A stretch of 64,000 nt of DNA from assembly GCF_038896935.1 (NCBI RefSeq), contig NZ_JBANDC010000002.1, forward strand, positions 372,001 to 436,000, read 5' to 3'. How positions within the stretch are numbered: the first letter of the stretch is position 1; each line of letters begins with the position of its first letter. A program made the position numbers and the translations under genes. Source of the DNA: Collimonas rhizosphaerae. GTDB lineage: Bacteria > Pseudomonadota > Gammaproteobacteria > Burkholderiales > Burkholderiaceae_D. The notes beneath the pieces were generated by a model. The model saw only the letters and a list, made by a program, of their open reading frames with translations, made no database searches and was not told the DNA's origin. Positions 43,863 to 53,940 of the stretch are shown here, piece after piece.

Positions 43863-43919
43863 AAAAAAAGCGGGAAACATCAATCCGCGATACTACTGCG
43901 ATTCGATGCTTCCCGCTTT
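43863..43919 (-). terminator. Terminator of alaS
   Basis: Minus strand: AAAGCGGGAA and TTCCCGCTTT arms around a 33-base loop, followed by a run of T (complement of the A-run at 43863-43869). It lies 29 bases after the alaS stop. Confidence 0.75.
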
Positions 43920-43947
43920 GGCTAGCCACGATCTCTGGCCAGGTTCT

Positions 43948-46572
43948 TTATGCGCGTTCGCCGACCCAGGCCGCAACGCCTTGCAGCGCCGCCGCCAGGC
44001 CGCTGGCGTCGGTGCCGCCGGCTTGCGCCATGTCGGGCCGGCCGCCGCCTTTGCCGCCCACCTGCAAGGCGACAAAGTTGACCAGTTCGCCGGCCTTGAC
44101 CTTGCCGATAGCGTCGGCAGTGACGCCGGCGATCAGGCTGACCTTGCCATCCTTGACGGCAGCCAGCACGATGGCGGCAGTCTTCAGCTTATCCTTCAGC
44201 TTATCCATGGTTTCACGCAAGGTCGCACTGTCGGCGCCTTCCAGCGTGGCCGCCAGCACCTTGATGCCCTTGACGTCCACTGCCTGCGAAACCAGTTCGT
44301 CGCCCTGGTTCGCCGCCAGTTTCGACTTCAGGCTGCTCAGTTCCTTTTCCAGCGCCTTGACGTGTTCCTGCACTTGCGCGATGCGCTGGGTCAGTTCTTC
44401 CGGCTGGGCTTTCAATGCCGCCGCGGCTTCATTGACGCGGTTGCTCAGGTTCTGCACCAGCGCCAGCCCGGCTTCGCCGGTCACCGCTTCGATGCGGCGG
44501 ATGCCGGCGGCAACGCCGCCTTCAGCCACCACCTTGAACAGGCCGATATCACCGGTGCGGCTGACGTGGGTGCCGCCGCACAGCTCACGCGAGCTGCCTA
44601 TCGACAGTACGCGTACTTCGTCGCCATATTTTTCGCCAAACAGGGCCATGGCGCCGGCGCCGACTGCGTCGTCGAACGACATCAGCCTGGCTTCGGTAGC
44701 GACGTTGGCGAGGATTTCGCGGTTGACGATTTCCTCGATGCGACGGATTTCATCGGCGCTGACCGGCGCATTATGGCTAAAGTCGAAGCGCGTCTTGTCG
44801 GCATCGACCAAAGAACCTTTTTGCGCGACATGGCTGCCCAATACTTCACGCAGCGCCTTGTGCATCAGGTGAGTAGCCGAGTGATTGCGCACGGTGCGCG
44901 CGCGCACCGCGGTATCCACCTTGGCGTTCAGCTGGCCGCCGACCGCCAGCGAACCGCTGAGCAGTTTGCCGTGATGGCCGAAAACGTCGGCCTGGATCTT
45001 TTGGGTGTCGGCGACTTCGAACAGACCGCCTGCCGCTTCCAGCACGCCCGAATCGCCAGCCTGGCCGCCCGATTCCGCGTAGAACGGCGTGGTGTCGAGC
45101 ACCACGATCGCGTCCTGGCCGGCTTCGATTTTTTGCACCGTGCTGCCGTCCACATACAAGGCCAGTACCTTGGCGTCATGCGCCAGGCTGTCGTAGCCGA
45201 CAAAACTGGTCTTGTCGCCGCTGTATTCCACTGCTGCCGCCATCTTGAACTTGCCGGCTGCGCGCGCGGTCGACTTCTGGCGTTCCATCGCCGTGGCGAA
45301 GCCCGCTTCGTCCAGTTCGACTTCGCGTTCGCGGCAGATGTCCGCGGTCAAGTCGAGCGGGAAGCCGAACGTGTCGTACAGCGTAAATGCAGTTTCGCCA
45401 TCCAGTTTCTTCGGCGTCTTGGCCAGCGCGGTTTCCAGGATCTTCATGCCGTGTTCCAGCGTTTCGCCGAAACGTTCTTCTTCCTGCTTCAGCACTTGCT
45501 CAACGCGCTCTGCCGCTTCCGGCAGTTCCGGGTAAGCGGCGCCCATTTCCAGCACCAGGTCCTTGACCAGCTTGTAGAAGAACGGCTTGGTCTGGCCCAG
45601 TTTGTGGCCGTGACGCAAGGCACGGCGGATGATGCGGCGCAGTACATAACCGCGGCCTTCATTGCCGGGGATGACGCCGTCGACCACCAGGAATGAACAG
45701 GCGCGGATGTGATCGGCGATCACTTTCAGCGAATTGTTTCCCAGGTCGGTAATATTGGTTTCACGCGCGGCAGCCTTGATCAGGCGCTGGAACAGGTCGA
45801 TTTCGTAGTTGCTGTGCACGTGCTGCAACACTGCGGCCAGGCGCTCCAGTCCCATGCCGGTATCGACGCACTGCTTCGGCAGCGGGGTCAAGGTCGCTAC
45901 GCCGGTTTTCGGGTCGATCTGGCGGTCGAACTGCATGAACACGTTGTTCCAGATTTCGATGTAACGGTCGCCGTCCTGCTCCGGGCTTCCCGGCGGGCCG
46001 CCCCAGACGTCGGGACCGTGGTCGTAGAAGATCTCCGAGCAAGGGCCGCAAGGACCGGTGTCGGCCATCTGCCAGAAATTGTCGGATGCGTACGGCGCGC
46101 CCTTGTTGTCGCCAATGCGCACGATGCGCTCCTTCGGCAGGCCAATGACCTTGTGCCAAATGTCGTAGGCTTCGTCGTCGGTTTCATACACCGTGGCCCA
46201 CAGCTTGTCGGCCGGCAGGCCGTACACCTTGGTCAGCAGCTCCCAGGCCCAGACCAGCGAATCGTGCTTGAAATAGTCGCCGAACGACCAGTTGCCCAGC
46301 ATCTCGAAAAAAGTGTGGTGGCGTGCGGTATACCCGACGTTTTCCAGGTCGTTGTGCTTGCCGCCGGCGCGCAGGCAGCGCTGGACCGAGGTGGCGCGCA
46401 CGTAATTGCGCTTTTCGGTGCCCAGGAATACGTCCTTGAACTGCACCATGCCGGAATTGGTAAACAACAAGGTCGGGTCGTTGCCTGGCACCAGGCTCGA
46501 CGAGCGCACGATGGTGTGGCCTTTGGATTCAAAGAATTTGAGAAACTTTTCGCGGATTTCGGCTGAGTTCAT
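43948..46572 (-). CDS. alaS: Alanyl-tRNA synthetase
   Basis: 874 residues, the bacterial full length. The aminoacylation domain begins MNSAEIREKFLKFFESKGHT with motif 2 around RAGGKHNDLENVGYTARHHT. The editing domain has the zinc/substrate residues HSATHLMHKALR and ELCGGTHVSRTGDIG. The C-Ala domain (about 715-874) ends DASGLAAALQGVAAWVG. The start at 46572 fits the family N-terminus exactly; the ribosome site is poor (CAAGAAC). A 104-bp inverted-repeat element lies 47 bases upstream of the start, in what should be the mRNA leader. Confidence 0.97.
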   Translation of the reverse strand: MNSAEIREKFLKFFESKGHTIVRSSSLVPGNDPTLLFTNSGMVQFKDVFLGTEKRNYVRATSVQRCLRAGGKHNDLENVGYTARHHTFFEMLGNWSFGDYFKHDSLVWAWELLTKVYGLPADKLWATVYETDDEAYDIWHKVIGLPKERIVRIGDNKGAPYASDNFWQMADTGPCGPCSEIFYDHGPDVWGGPPGSPEQDGDRYIEIWNNVFMQFDRQIDPKTGVATLTPLPKQCVDTGMGLERLAAVLQHVHSNYEIDLFQRLIKAAARETNITDLGNNSLKVIADHIRACSFLVVDGVIPGNEGRGYVLRRIIRRALRHGHKLGQTKPFFYKLVKDLVLEMGAAYPELPEAAERVEQVLKQEEERFGETLEHGMKILETALAKTPKKLDGETAFTLYDTFGFPLDLTADICREREVELDEAGFATAMERQKSTARAAGKFKMAAAVEYSGDKTSFVGYDSLAHDAKVLALYVDGSTVQKIEAGQDAIVVLDTTPFYAESGGQAGDSGVLEAAGGLFEVADTQKIQADVFGHHGKLLSGSLAVGGQLNAKVDTAVRARTVRNHSATHLMHKALREVLGSHVAQKGSLVDADKTRFDFSHNAPVSADEIRRIEEIVNREILANVATEARLMSFDDAVGAGAMALFGEKYGDEVRVLSIGSSRELCGGTHVSRTGDIGLFKVVAEGGVAAGIRRIEAVTGEAGLALVQNLSNRVNEAAAALKAQPEELTQRIAQVQEHVKALEKELSSLKSKLAANQGDELVSQAVDVKGIKVLAATLEGADSATLRETMDKLKDKLKTAAIVLAAVKDGKVSLIAGVTADAIGKVKAGELVNFVALQVGGKGGGRPDMAQAGGTDASGLAAALQGVAAWVGERA

Positions 46573-46618
46573 GTTCTTGGGCAAAAAATGAAACGAAAAA
46601 AAGGCAAGGGACGCAATA

Positions 46619-46722
46619 TCAGGACTTACGCAAAATTGCCCCAGCAAGGCACGACGACGAAGACAGTACGGCGTACGGCCAGGAGGAGTAACGCCGCTGG
46701 GGCAATTTTGCGTAAGTCCTGA
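46619..46722. repeat. MITE-like inverted-repeat element in the alaS leader
   Basis: Two perfect 27-bp inverted arms (46619-46645 and 46696-46722; outer ends TCAGGACTTACGCAAAATTG / CAATTTTGCGTAAGTCCTGA) flank a 50-bp centre. The centre is GC-rich and contains TACGGCGTACGGCC, itself partly palindromic. There is no coding capacity. Similar short repeats with GGACTTACGC ends appear in other bacteria as non-autonomous mobile elements, but I cannot name a family and see no convincing target duplication. In RNA it would fold into a very stable stem-loop ahead of alaS. Confidence 0.85.
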
Positions 46723-46745
46723 GTATGTCCTTTTGCAAACCTTTG

Positions 46746-46751
46746 ATTATA
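46746..46751 (-). promoter_or_regulatory. Probable alaS -10 box
   Basis: Perfect TATAAT on the minus strand. It predicts transcription from about 46740, so the inverted-repeat element would lie within the transcribed leader. The -35 is poor (CAGAAT at 18-base spacing), so the promoter may be activator-dependent or of another type. Confidence 0.45.
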
Positions 46752-46789
46752 CGTGATACCTGCCGGGCTATTCTGCCGCCAATGCATGA

Positions 46790-46826
46790 AAAAAGCCCAC
46801 CGGGATCGCTCCCAACGGGCCTTTAA
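46790..46826 (-). terminator. Terminator after the small secreted protein gene
   Basis: Minus strand: AAAGGCCCGTTGGGA / TCCCGGTGGGCTTTTTT, a stem with a central interruption and a T-run, about 70 bases after the stop of the 72-residue gene. Confidence 0.75.
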
Positions 46827-46895
46827 TGACATGAGGACGTTGATCCAGGCGGATTTGCGCCGGATTCGACCTATATCAGTTGTGTTGCACGCTAT

Positions 46896-47114
46896 TTAAG
46901 CGCCTTTGTTTACCGGTGTAGGTGCGATCTTGTGGCTTTTCTTGTGGTGATGCTTCTTGCCCATTTTTTTTGCAGGTGCTGCAGCAGGTGCATCAGCGGC
47001 CGGAGCGGCGGCTGGAGCGGCAGGAGCAGGTGCTGCGGCAGGTGCGTTTTGCGCCATGACTGGCAGAGCGAAAGCAGCGACGACGACGGCAGCCAGCAAT
47101 TTATTGATCTTCAT
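46896..47114 (-). CDS. Small secreted Ala/Pro-rich, Lys/His-tailed protein
   Basis: 72 residues. It has a signal peptide (MKINKLLAAVVVAAFALPVM, cleaved after AQ or nearby), then an Ala/Pro low-complexity part, then a basic tail KKMGKKHHHKKSHK and a short C-terminus. It has good ribosome spacing (GAAAGGAAG before the ATG) and its own terminator, which support it as real despite its size. The composition is like that of the acid-shock protein Asr of enterobacteria (Ala/Pro/Lys/His, secreted), but similarity by composition is not homology. The His cluster could bind metal; this is inference. Confidence 0.75.
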   Translation of the reverse strand: MKINKLLAAVVVAAFALPVMAQNAPAAAPAPAAPAAAPAADAPAAAPAKKMGKKHHHKKSHKIAPTPVNKGA

Positions 47115-47156
47115 TTTGACTTCCTTTCAGTTATTTTAAAAACAAGCAAATTTGGT

Positions 47157-47172
47157 GCTTTACGAGTAAAGC
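47157..47172 (-). promoter_or_regulatory. Inverted repeat upstream of the small secreted protein
   Basis: GCTTTAC-GA-GTAAAGC, perfect 7-bp arms separated by 2 bases, 43 bases upstream of the ATG. Its position suits a regulator operator. The rest of the gap (47173-47315) holds no recognisable feature. Confidence 0.4.
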
Positions 47173-47315
47173 TAACGATCAACCATTGGCCTTGGCACGG
47201 TGAACATGGCCTGAAACTCGGTTCTGCACTCTATTAACGCCAGCTTGCGGATTTGGTTGACATCAAGTTACCGGCCATTTTTGGCTTGCTTCCTGCCGGC
47301 GGCTGACGAGCCGTT

Positions 47316-48104
47316 TCAGCCCTGCGCGCCGGCAAAATCGGCGCCGATCAGGTCGATCCGGTCGGTACAGAAACCGTCTACGCCCCAGCCAAGTATTTCC
47401 TTGGCCCGCGCCGGCTTGTTCACCGTGTAGCAGAACAGACCGTAGCCGGCCTGGCTGACCGACTGCGCCTGCATCGGCGACAGGTATTTATGGTTGGTGT
47501 GCAGGGCCACCGCATCCAGCTCCTGCAGCCGCTCTTGCCAGTCGTCTTCGATGGCGTCCGTCAGGAAACCGCGCGGTATGTCGGGCGCAGCAACTTGCGC
47601 GGCGCGCAAGGCCGCAAACGAGAAAGACGACAGCAACGGCAAGGCTGGGTCGGCCCAGGCGCCGCGCCGGCTGGCCGCGTGAGCCGCAACTTCGGCGGCA
47701 AAAAATTCCTCGGTGACCTGGGCTACCACGCGCCCGGTCTCCACTTCAAACCCCTCTGCCGGCTTGATTTCGACATTCATCCAGATGCCGTTCTGCCGGC
47801 AAAACTCCAGCACCTGGCGATAGGTGCATACCGGCTCGCCGGCAAACTGCGGCCCCAGCCAGCTGCCGGCGTCCAGCGCGGCCAGTTCGTCCGCGCTGAA
47901 ATCGGCGACCCGGCCGACGCCGCGCACGGTGCGGCCGAACACCGCGTCGTGCATCAGGACAGGCACGCCGTCGCGCGCCAGCATGACGTCGAATTCGACC
48001 GCATGGAAACCAAGCTGCAGGCCGCAGCGCATGGCTGCCAGGGTATTTTCAGGTGCCAGGGTGCCGCCGCCGCGATGCGCGACAACTTTTGGATAAGGCC
48101 ACAT
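47316..48104 (-). CDS. ugpQ: Glycerophosphodiester phosphodiesterase
   Basis: 262 residues, cytoplasmic (no signal peptide), like UgpQ rather than periplasmic GlpQ. Catalytic residues are in place: H10 and E19 (VVAHRGGGTLAPENT), E37/D39 (HAVEFDVMLARDG), H52 (VLMHDAVFGRT). It hydrolyses glycerophosphodiesters to sn-glycerol-3-phosphate and an alcohol. No ugp transport genes are adjacent. Confidence 0.92.
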   Translation of the reverse strand: MWPYPKVVAHRGGGTLAPENTLAAMRCGLQLGFHAVEFDVMLARDGVPVLMHDAVFGRTVRGVGRVADFSADELAALDAGSWLGPQFAGEPVCTYRQVLEFCRQNGIWMNVEIKPAEGFEVETGRVVAQVTEEFFAAEVAAHAASRRGAWADPALPLLSSFSFAALRAAQVAAPDIPRGFLTDAIEDDWQERLQELDAVALHTNHKYLSPMQAQSVSQAGYGLFCYTVNKPARAKEILGWGVDGFCTDRIDLIGADFAGAQG

Positions 48105-48367
48105 AACTCTTCTCTTTCAAGCAAATACGTTGGAATAACGATCAGGCAACCATAAAAAGATACTGGAAGCTGTATTGCTGATCCTGAACTGCCATCTTAA
48201 ATGATTCGATTTATTTGGCACACCCCGCCCTGCCGATCCTGTCCCGGATTTGTTCCATCGCGCCGCAGGCGCCATTCGCGACAAATTGAGCCGGTTTCGT
48301 CGCATTTTGCTGTCGGCCGCCGGCCATGGCGTTCAGAATCCAAGCATGTCCACACAGGAGAACAACG

Positions 48368-48652
48368 ATGAACGGCAACATACTCAGCTATCAGGACGCG
48401 CAAGACCGGGTCGAGCGCAAACTCGGCTTTTTCAGGCACCTGGCGATTTACCTGATCGTCAACAGCGGCCTGGCGCTGCTGAATTACCTGCACAATCCTG
48501 GCCATGCCTGGGCATTCTGGCCGGCCCTGGGCTGGGGAATCGGGTTACTATCACACGCCTTGGCGGTGTTCCTGCACGCTCCGGGCGCGCAATGGAAGCG
48601 GCGCATGATAGAACGAGAACTAGATAAACATAACCACAACCCGCACGCATGA
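48368..48652 (+). CDS. Small 2TM-domain membrane protein
   Basis: 94 residues with two helices (about 25-42 and 48-70) and the 2TM-domain pattern RVERKLGFFRHLAIYLIVN...FWPALGWGIGLLSHA. In many bacteria this domain is fused to, or encoded next to, LytS-type kinases. Here its TGA overlaps the ATG of the kinase gene (ATGA), so the two are translationally coupled. ACAGGAGAAC supports the ATG at 48368; the longer frame has no ribosome site. Confidence 0.85.
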   Translation: MNGNILSYQDAQDRVERKLGFFRHLAIYLIVNSGLALLNYLHNPGHAWAFWPALGWGIGLLSHALAVFLHAPGAQWKRRMIERELDKHNHNPHA

Positions 48653-49743
48653 AGCCGACCACCGCATTGCCGCAAAATGACCAGCCGCTGGCCCGGCGCC
48701 TGCTGCGCAGCCTGCTCATCAACGTCGGCATCGACGTCATCTGCGCCCTGATCGTCACTTATGTGATGCGCATCAACGACCTCTTCTGGACCAACCTGGT
48801 GTTTTCGCTATGCATCGGCATGCTGGCGTTGCTGTTCATCGAAACCGGCCGTTATCTGTTCCAGCGCAAAGCGATGCTGCGGAAAGTGCATTTTCTCGCA
48901 TTCACAATGGTGGCTTCCAGTCTCGCCCTATTCTTCGGCATCCTGCTGGCCAGCTGGCTGCTCGGCCTGCCCGTGGATAGTTTTTCGATGTACATGAGCG
49001 TTGGCGGCCTCGGCCTGGTGATCCTGACAGTGTCGGTCTGCATCGGCGCCACGCTGTTCTTCTGGAACCTCAGCACGCTGGCAGAATTGCGCAACCAGGC
49101 GGCTACCGAAAGGGCGCGCTCGGTCGGCATCGAGAAACAGGCGTTACAGGCACAGTTGCAGATGCTGCAAGCGCAGATTGAACCGCATATGCTGTTCAAC
49201 ACGCTCGCTACCCTGCAAAGCCTGATTGCGCTGGATCCGCCGCGGGCGCAGCAGATGCTGGACCAGCTGATCCATTTCCTGCGCGCTTCGCTGTCCTCGT
49301 CGCGCATCGAACAGACCACGCTGGCGCAGGAATTCGCTCTGATGGAAGCCTACCTGGAACTGATGTCACTGCGCATGGGCAACCGCCTCAGCTTCGACCT
49401 GCAGCTGCCCCCCGCCTTGCGCGACACCGTGATAGCGCCGATGCTGCTGCAGCCGCTGGTGGAAAACGCCATCAAGCATGGACTGGAACCCAAGATCGAA
49501 GGCGGCCGGATCGAAGTTGTCGCCAGCCGCCAAGGCCAGCTGCTGCAGCTCGACGTCAGCGACACCGGCCTTGGGCTGACGGCCGGACCGCAACTGCAGC
49601 CAGCCAGCCATGCCAGCCACATCGGCCTCAGCAATATCCATGAACGCCTGCAGGCGCTGTACGGCGCGCAGGCCAGCCTGACCCTGAAACCGAAACTGCC
49701 GCACGGCGTTATCGCACAACTCCAACTGCCCATCCTGCCATGA
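48649..49743 (+). CDS. LytS-type sensor histidine kinase
   Basis: 364 residues. Four transmembrane helices (about 20-40, 46-66, 80-105, 117-140) are followed by a short coiled coil. The His_kinase domain has QAQIEPHMLFNTLATLQSLI with phosphoacceptor H180, and an ATPase domain (LLQPLVENAIKHGLEP, DVSDTGLGL, GLSNIHERLQALYG) ends the protein. It has no extracytoplasmic sensor, so it probably senses within the membrane. Stop and start overlap with the LytTR gene (ATGA), so the two form a coupled operon with the 2TM gene. Confidence 0.92.
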   Translation: MKPTTALPQNDQPLARRLLRSLLINVGIDVICALIVTYVMRINDLFWTNLVFSLCIGMLALLFIETGRYLFQRKAMLRKVHFLAFTMVASSLALFFGILLASWLLGLPVDSFSMYMSVGGLGLVILTVSVCIGATLFFWNLSTLAELRNQAATERARSVGIEKQALQAQLQMLQAQIEPHMLFNTLATLQSLIALDPPRAQQMLDQLIHFLRASLSSSRIEQTTLAQEFALMEAYLELMSLRMGNRLSFDLQLPPALRDTVIAPMLLQPLVENAIKHGLEPKIEGGRIEVVASRQGQLLQLDVSDTGLGLTAGPQLQPASHASHIGLSNIHERLQALYGAQASLTLKPKLPHGVIAQLQLPILP

Positions 49744-50534
49744 CCAACTCCTCCAGTTTGCGCGCCCTGATTGCCGAAGACGAACCGATCCTGGCTGCCG
49801 CCCTGCAGCAAGCGTTACAGCGCCTGTGGCCGGAACTGCAGATCATCGCCAGCGTCGACAACGGCCAGGCGGTAGTCGAGCAAACCCTCCGGCTGCGTCC
49901 GGACATCCTGTTCCTGGACATCAAGATGCCCGGCAAAACCGGGCTCGAAGCAGCCCAGGAGCTGGCCGAGGATTGGCCGGAGAACGAAGCCTTTCCACTG
50001 ATCGTGTTTGTCACCGCCTATGACGAATATGCTGTCAGCGCCTTCGAGCAGGCCGCCGCCGACTACGTGCTGAAGCCGATCAGCGACGCCCGCCTGGGCA
50101 AGACCGTCGCCCGCCTGCAGCAGCACCTGCAACAGGACAACGGCAGCAATGCAGCGCTGGATAGCCTGATCGGCCAATTGCGCAACATGCAGCCCAAGGC
50201 CGGCGCCGCGCCGCTGACCATGATCCGGGCCGCGGTCGGCAACCAGATCCGCATGATCCCGATAGGCGAAGTGATCTATTTCGAAGCCAGCGACAAATAC
50301 ATCAATGTGGTCACCGCCGAAAACGAGTCGCTGATACGCACCAGCCTCAAGGAGTTGCTGCCGCAGCTCGACAGCCGGCAATTCTGGCAGGTGCACCGCG
50401 GCACCATCGTCAACCACCAGTTCATCCAGGTGGCGACGCGCGATGAAAGCGGGAAATTGTCGCTGAAGTTGCGCGGCCGCAGCGAAAGCGTGGCGGTGAG
50501 CCGTGTATTTGCCCATTTGTTCAGGCAGATGTAA
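49740..50534 (+). CDS. LytTR-family response regulator
   Basis: 264 residues. The receiver domain (about 7-128) has phosphorylation site D60 (DILFLDIKMPGKTG) and K near 105 (DYVLKPISDARL). The C-terminal LytTR DNA-binding domain (about 160-264) is marked by EVIYFEASDKYINVVTAE and FWQVHRGTIVNHQFI. This LytR/AlgR family controls envelope, exopolysaccharide or metabolite uptake genes; the target here is unknown. Confidence 0.94.
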   Translation: MTNSSSLRALIAEDEPILAAALQQALQRLWPELQIIASVDNGQAVVEQTLRLRPDILFLDIKMPGKTGLEAAQELAEDWPENEAFPLIVFVTAYDEYAVSAFEQAAADYVLKPISDARLGKTVARLQQHLQQDNGSNAALDSLIGQLRNMQPKAGAAPLTMIRAAVGNQIRMIPIGEVIYFEASDKYINVVTAENESLIRTSLKELLPQLDSRQFWQVHRGTIVNHQFIQVATRDESGKLSLKLRGRSESVAVSRVFAHLFRQM

Positions 50535-50720
50535 CGGACCGCATTTTTCGGCAAGCAGACCACAATGGCATTTTTAGCAACAAACGTCATTCGCCCAGCA
50601 CCCCCTTGCCGGCCGCAAAACCGCAGTGCAACAAAATCCCTCAGGTCGCGCCTGCAAAGCGCCACGCTACGGTAAAATGAGTCATATCCTCATTCAGCAA
50701 AGCGTATAAACAGATCCTCC

Positions 50721-52496
<1,776 letters not shown>

Positions 52497-52516
52497 CACT
52501 CCTGAACACTGAAGAA

Positions 52517-52552
52517 AAAGACGTCGCACCGGAAATCCGGTCCGGCGTCTTT
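52517..52552 (+). terminator. Terminator of glnS
   Basis: AAAGACG ... CGTCTTT outer stem enclosing CCGG AAAT CCGG, 20 bases after the stop, with a short T-run. Confidence 0.8.
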
Positions 52553-52619
52553 ATTCATTGTGGCGGTAGTGTTACATTATCCGATGTAAATACAACAATA
52601 GTCATTGCCTGAGAAGATC

Positions 52620-53111
52620 GTGAACCAGAAAGTAGCAGACGTGAACCAAGCTGTCATACAGGTGGAGATGCAGGTACGGGGCATCAACGGCCAGGTAATC
52701 CTGCTCAGCGACCGCGTCCAGATAAAACGCGCCGGCGCCATGGCGCGCCTGACACAGTCGCGCAATAGTGAAAAGGACATCCCCGTGTCGGCCCTGAGCG
52801 CGGTCCGCATCCAGTTGCCGGGCCTGCTGACCAACGGCTATATCCGCTTCTACCTGAGCGCCGGCAAGCAAGGCGACGACACCCTGATCCGCGCCGCCGG
52901 CGACGAAAACACGGTGCTGTTCAACCACCGGCAATTCACCCGATTCGCCAACCTGAAAACCGAGATCGAGAAAAAGATCGCGGCTTCGCAGGCAATCACC
53001 CGCGCTCCCGTGGATTTTGAGCAGCTGGACAGGCTGGCGGAGCAATACAAGCAGGGGCTGATTTCGCGTTCGGAATGGATCAGCACCAAGAAAAGGCTGC
53101 TGGGGCTTTGA
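52620..53111 (+). CDS. DUF4429-like protein with C-terminal SHOCT motif
   Basis: About 163 residues, soluble. A beta-rich N-terminal domain of about 110 residues (INGQVILLSDRVQIKRAGAMARL, NEK-type charged strand pattern) resembles DUF4429/bPH domains. The C-terminal segment DRLAEQYKQGLISRSEWIST is a SHOCT motif. SHOCT domains usually mediate oligomerisation. GTG 52620 was chosen because GAGAAG precedes it; a TTG five codons earlier has no ribosome site. Confidence 0.75.
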   Translation: MNQKVADVNQAVIQVEMQVRGINGQVILLSDRVQIKRAGAMARLTQSRNSEKDIPVSALSAVRIQLPGLLTNGYIRFYLSAGKQGDDTLIRAAGDENTVLFNHRQFTRFANLKTEIEKKIAASQAITRAPVDFEQLDRLAEQYKQGLISRSEWISTKKRLLGL

Positions 53112-53203
53112 ACATACGTAGCGCGAGCAGCAGGCCCGGCACGCAAGTACTATAATCACGCCACCTTTCCCGGACACCAAGCTACAACCAACCAAGGAAC
53201 ACC

Positions 53204-53713
53204 ATGACCATTTCCATGTACAGCGCCTCGATTCCTGTCTTCAAGCAGATGCTCAGCGCACTCAACGACGTATTGGCAAAGGCCGAAGCGCACGCAGCCG
53301 AAAAGAAGATCGATCCCAATGCGTTCCTGCAGGCGCGCCTGTTCCCGGACATGTTCCCGCTGCTGCGCCAGGTGCAGATCGCTGCCGATTTCGCCAAGAG
53401 CGTGCCGGCCCGCCTGGCAGGCGCCGAAGTTCCTGCGTATGAAGACAGCGAACTGACTTTCGCCGATCTGCACGCCCGCATCCAGAAGACGCTGGCATTC
53501 ATCGACGGCCTGACCGCAGCGCAGATCGACGGCAGCGAAACGCTGGAAATCGTCTTGCGGCCCGGCACGCCGAAAGAAAAGAAGCTGAGCGGCCAGACTT
53601 ATCTGCTGGGCTACGGCCTGCCGCAGTTTTTCTTCCATGTGACCACTGCGTATGACATCCTGCGCCACAACGGCGTGGAAGTCGGCAAGCGTGACTTCAT
53701 GGGCGCTTATTAA
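53204..53713 (+). CDS. DUF1993 domain protein
   Basis: 169 residues, no signal. MTISMYSASIPVFKQMLSAL is the family start and LFPDMFPLLRQVQIAADFAK the conserved core, matching DUF1993. This is a widespread four-helix family related in fold to DinB-like proteins, without an assigned function. GGAAC lies upstream of the ATG. Confidence 0.9.
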   Translation: MTISMYSASIPVFKQMLSALNDVLAKAEAHAAEKKIDPNAFLQARLFPDMFPLLRQVQIAADFAKSVPARLAGAEVPAYEDSELTFADLHARIQKTLAFIDGLTAAQIDGSETLEIVLRPGTPKEKKLSGQTYLLGYGLPQFFFHVTTAYDILRHNGVEVGKRDFMGAY

Positions 53714-53755
53714 GCCGGCGGCTGGTCCTCATCTGTCCTGCCTGAAAAACTAACG

Positions 53756-53792
53756 AAAAAAGCCCCGTTCTTACTTGAACGGGGCTTTTTTT
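53756..53792 (+). terminator. Terminator of the DUF1993 gene
   Basis: AAAAAAGCCCCGTTC / GAACGGGGCTTTTTTT with a 6-base loop; strong and usable from either strand, so it may also serve the LysR gene. The 53793-53940 stretch has no gene. Confidence 0.93.
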
Positions 53793-53940
53793 CGGGTGCC
53801 GCGCCTGAATCACGGCGAAGCGCTTTGATAAACGCAGTTGCACTGGCGCGCGCCAGCCGCGGCCACCAATCCTTGTCCGCCGAGATACCGGCGTCCGTCA
53901 GGCAAAAATTGCTCAGCCAGCGCTAATCTTGCCTGGCCGT

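Noticed and set aside
43906..45696. 596-codon plus-strand ORF opposite alaS
   Set aside because: Antisense to the conserved editing and C-Ala domains; no domain of its own.
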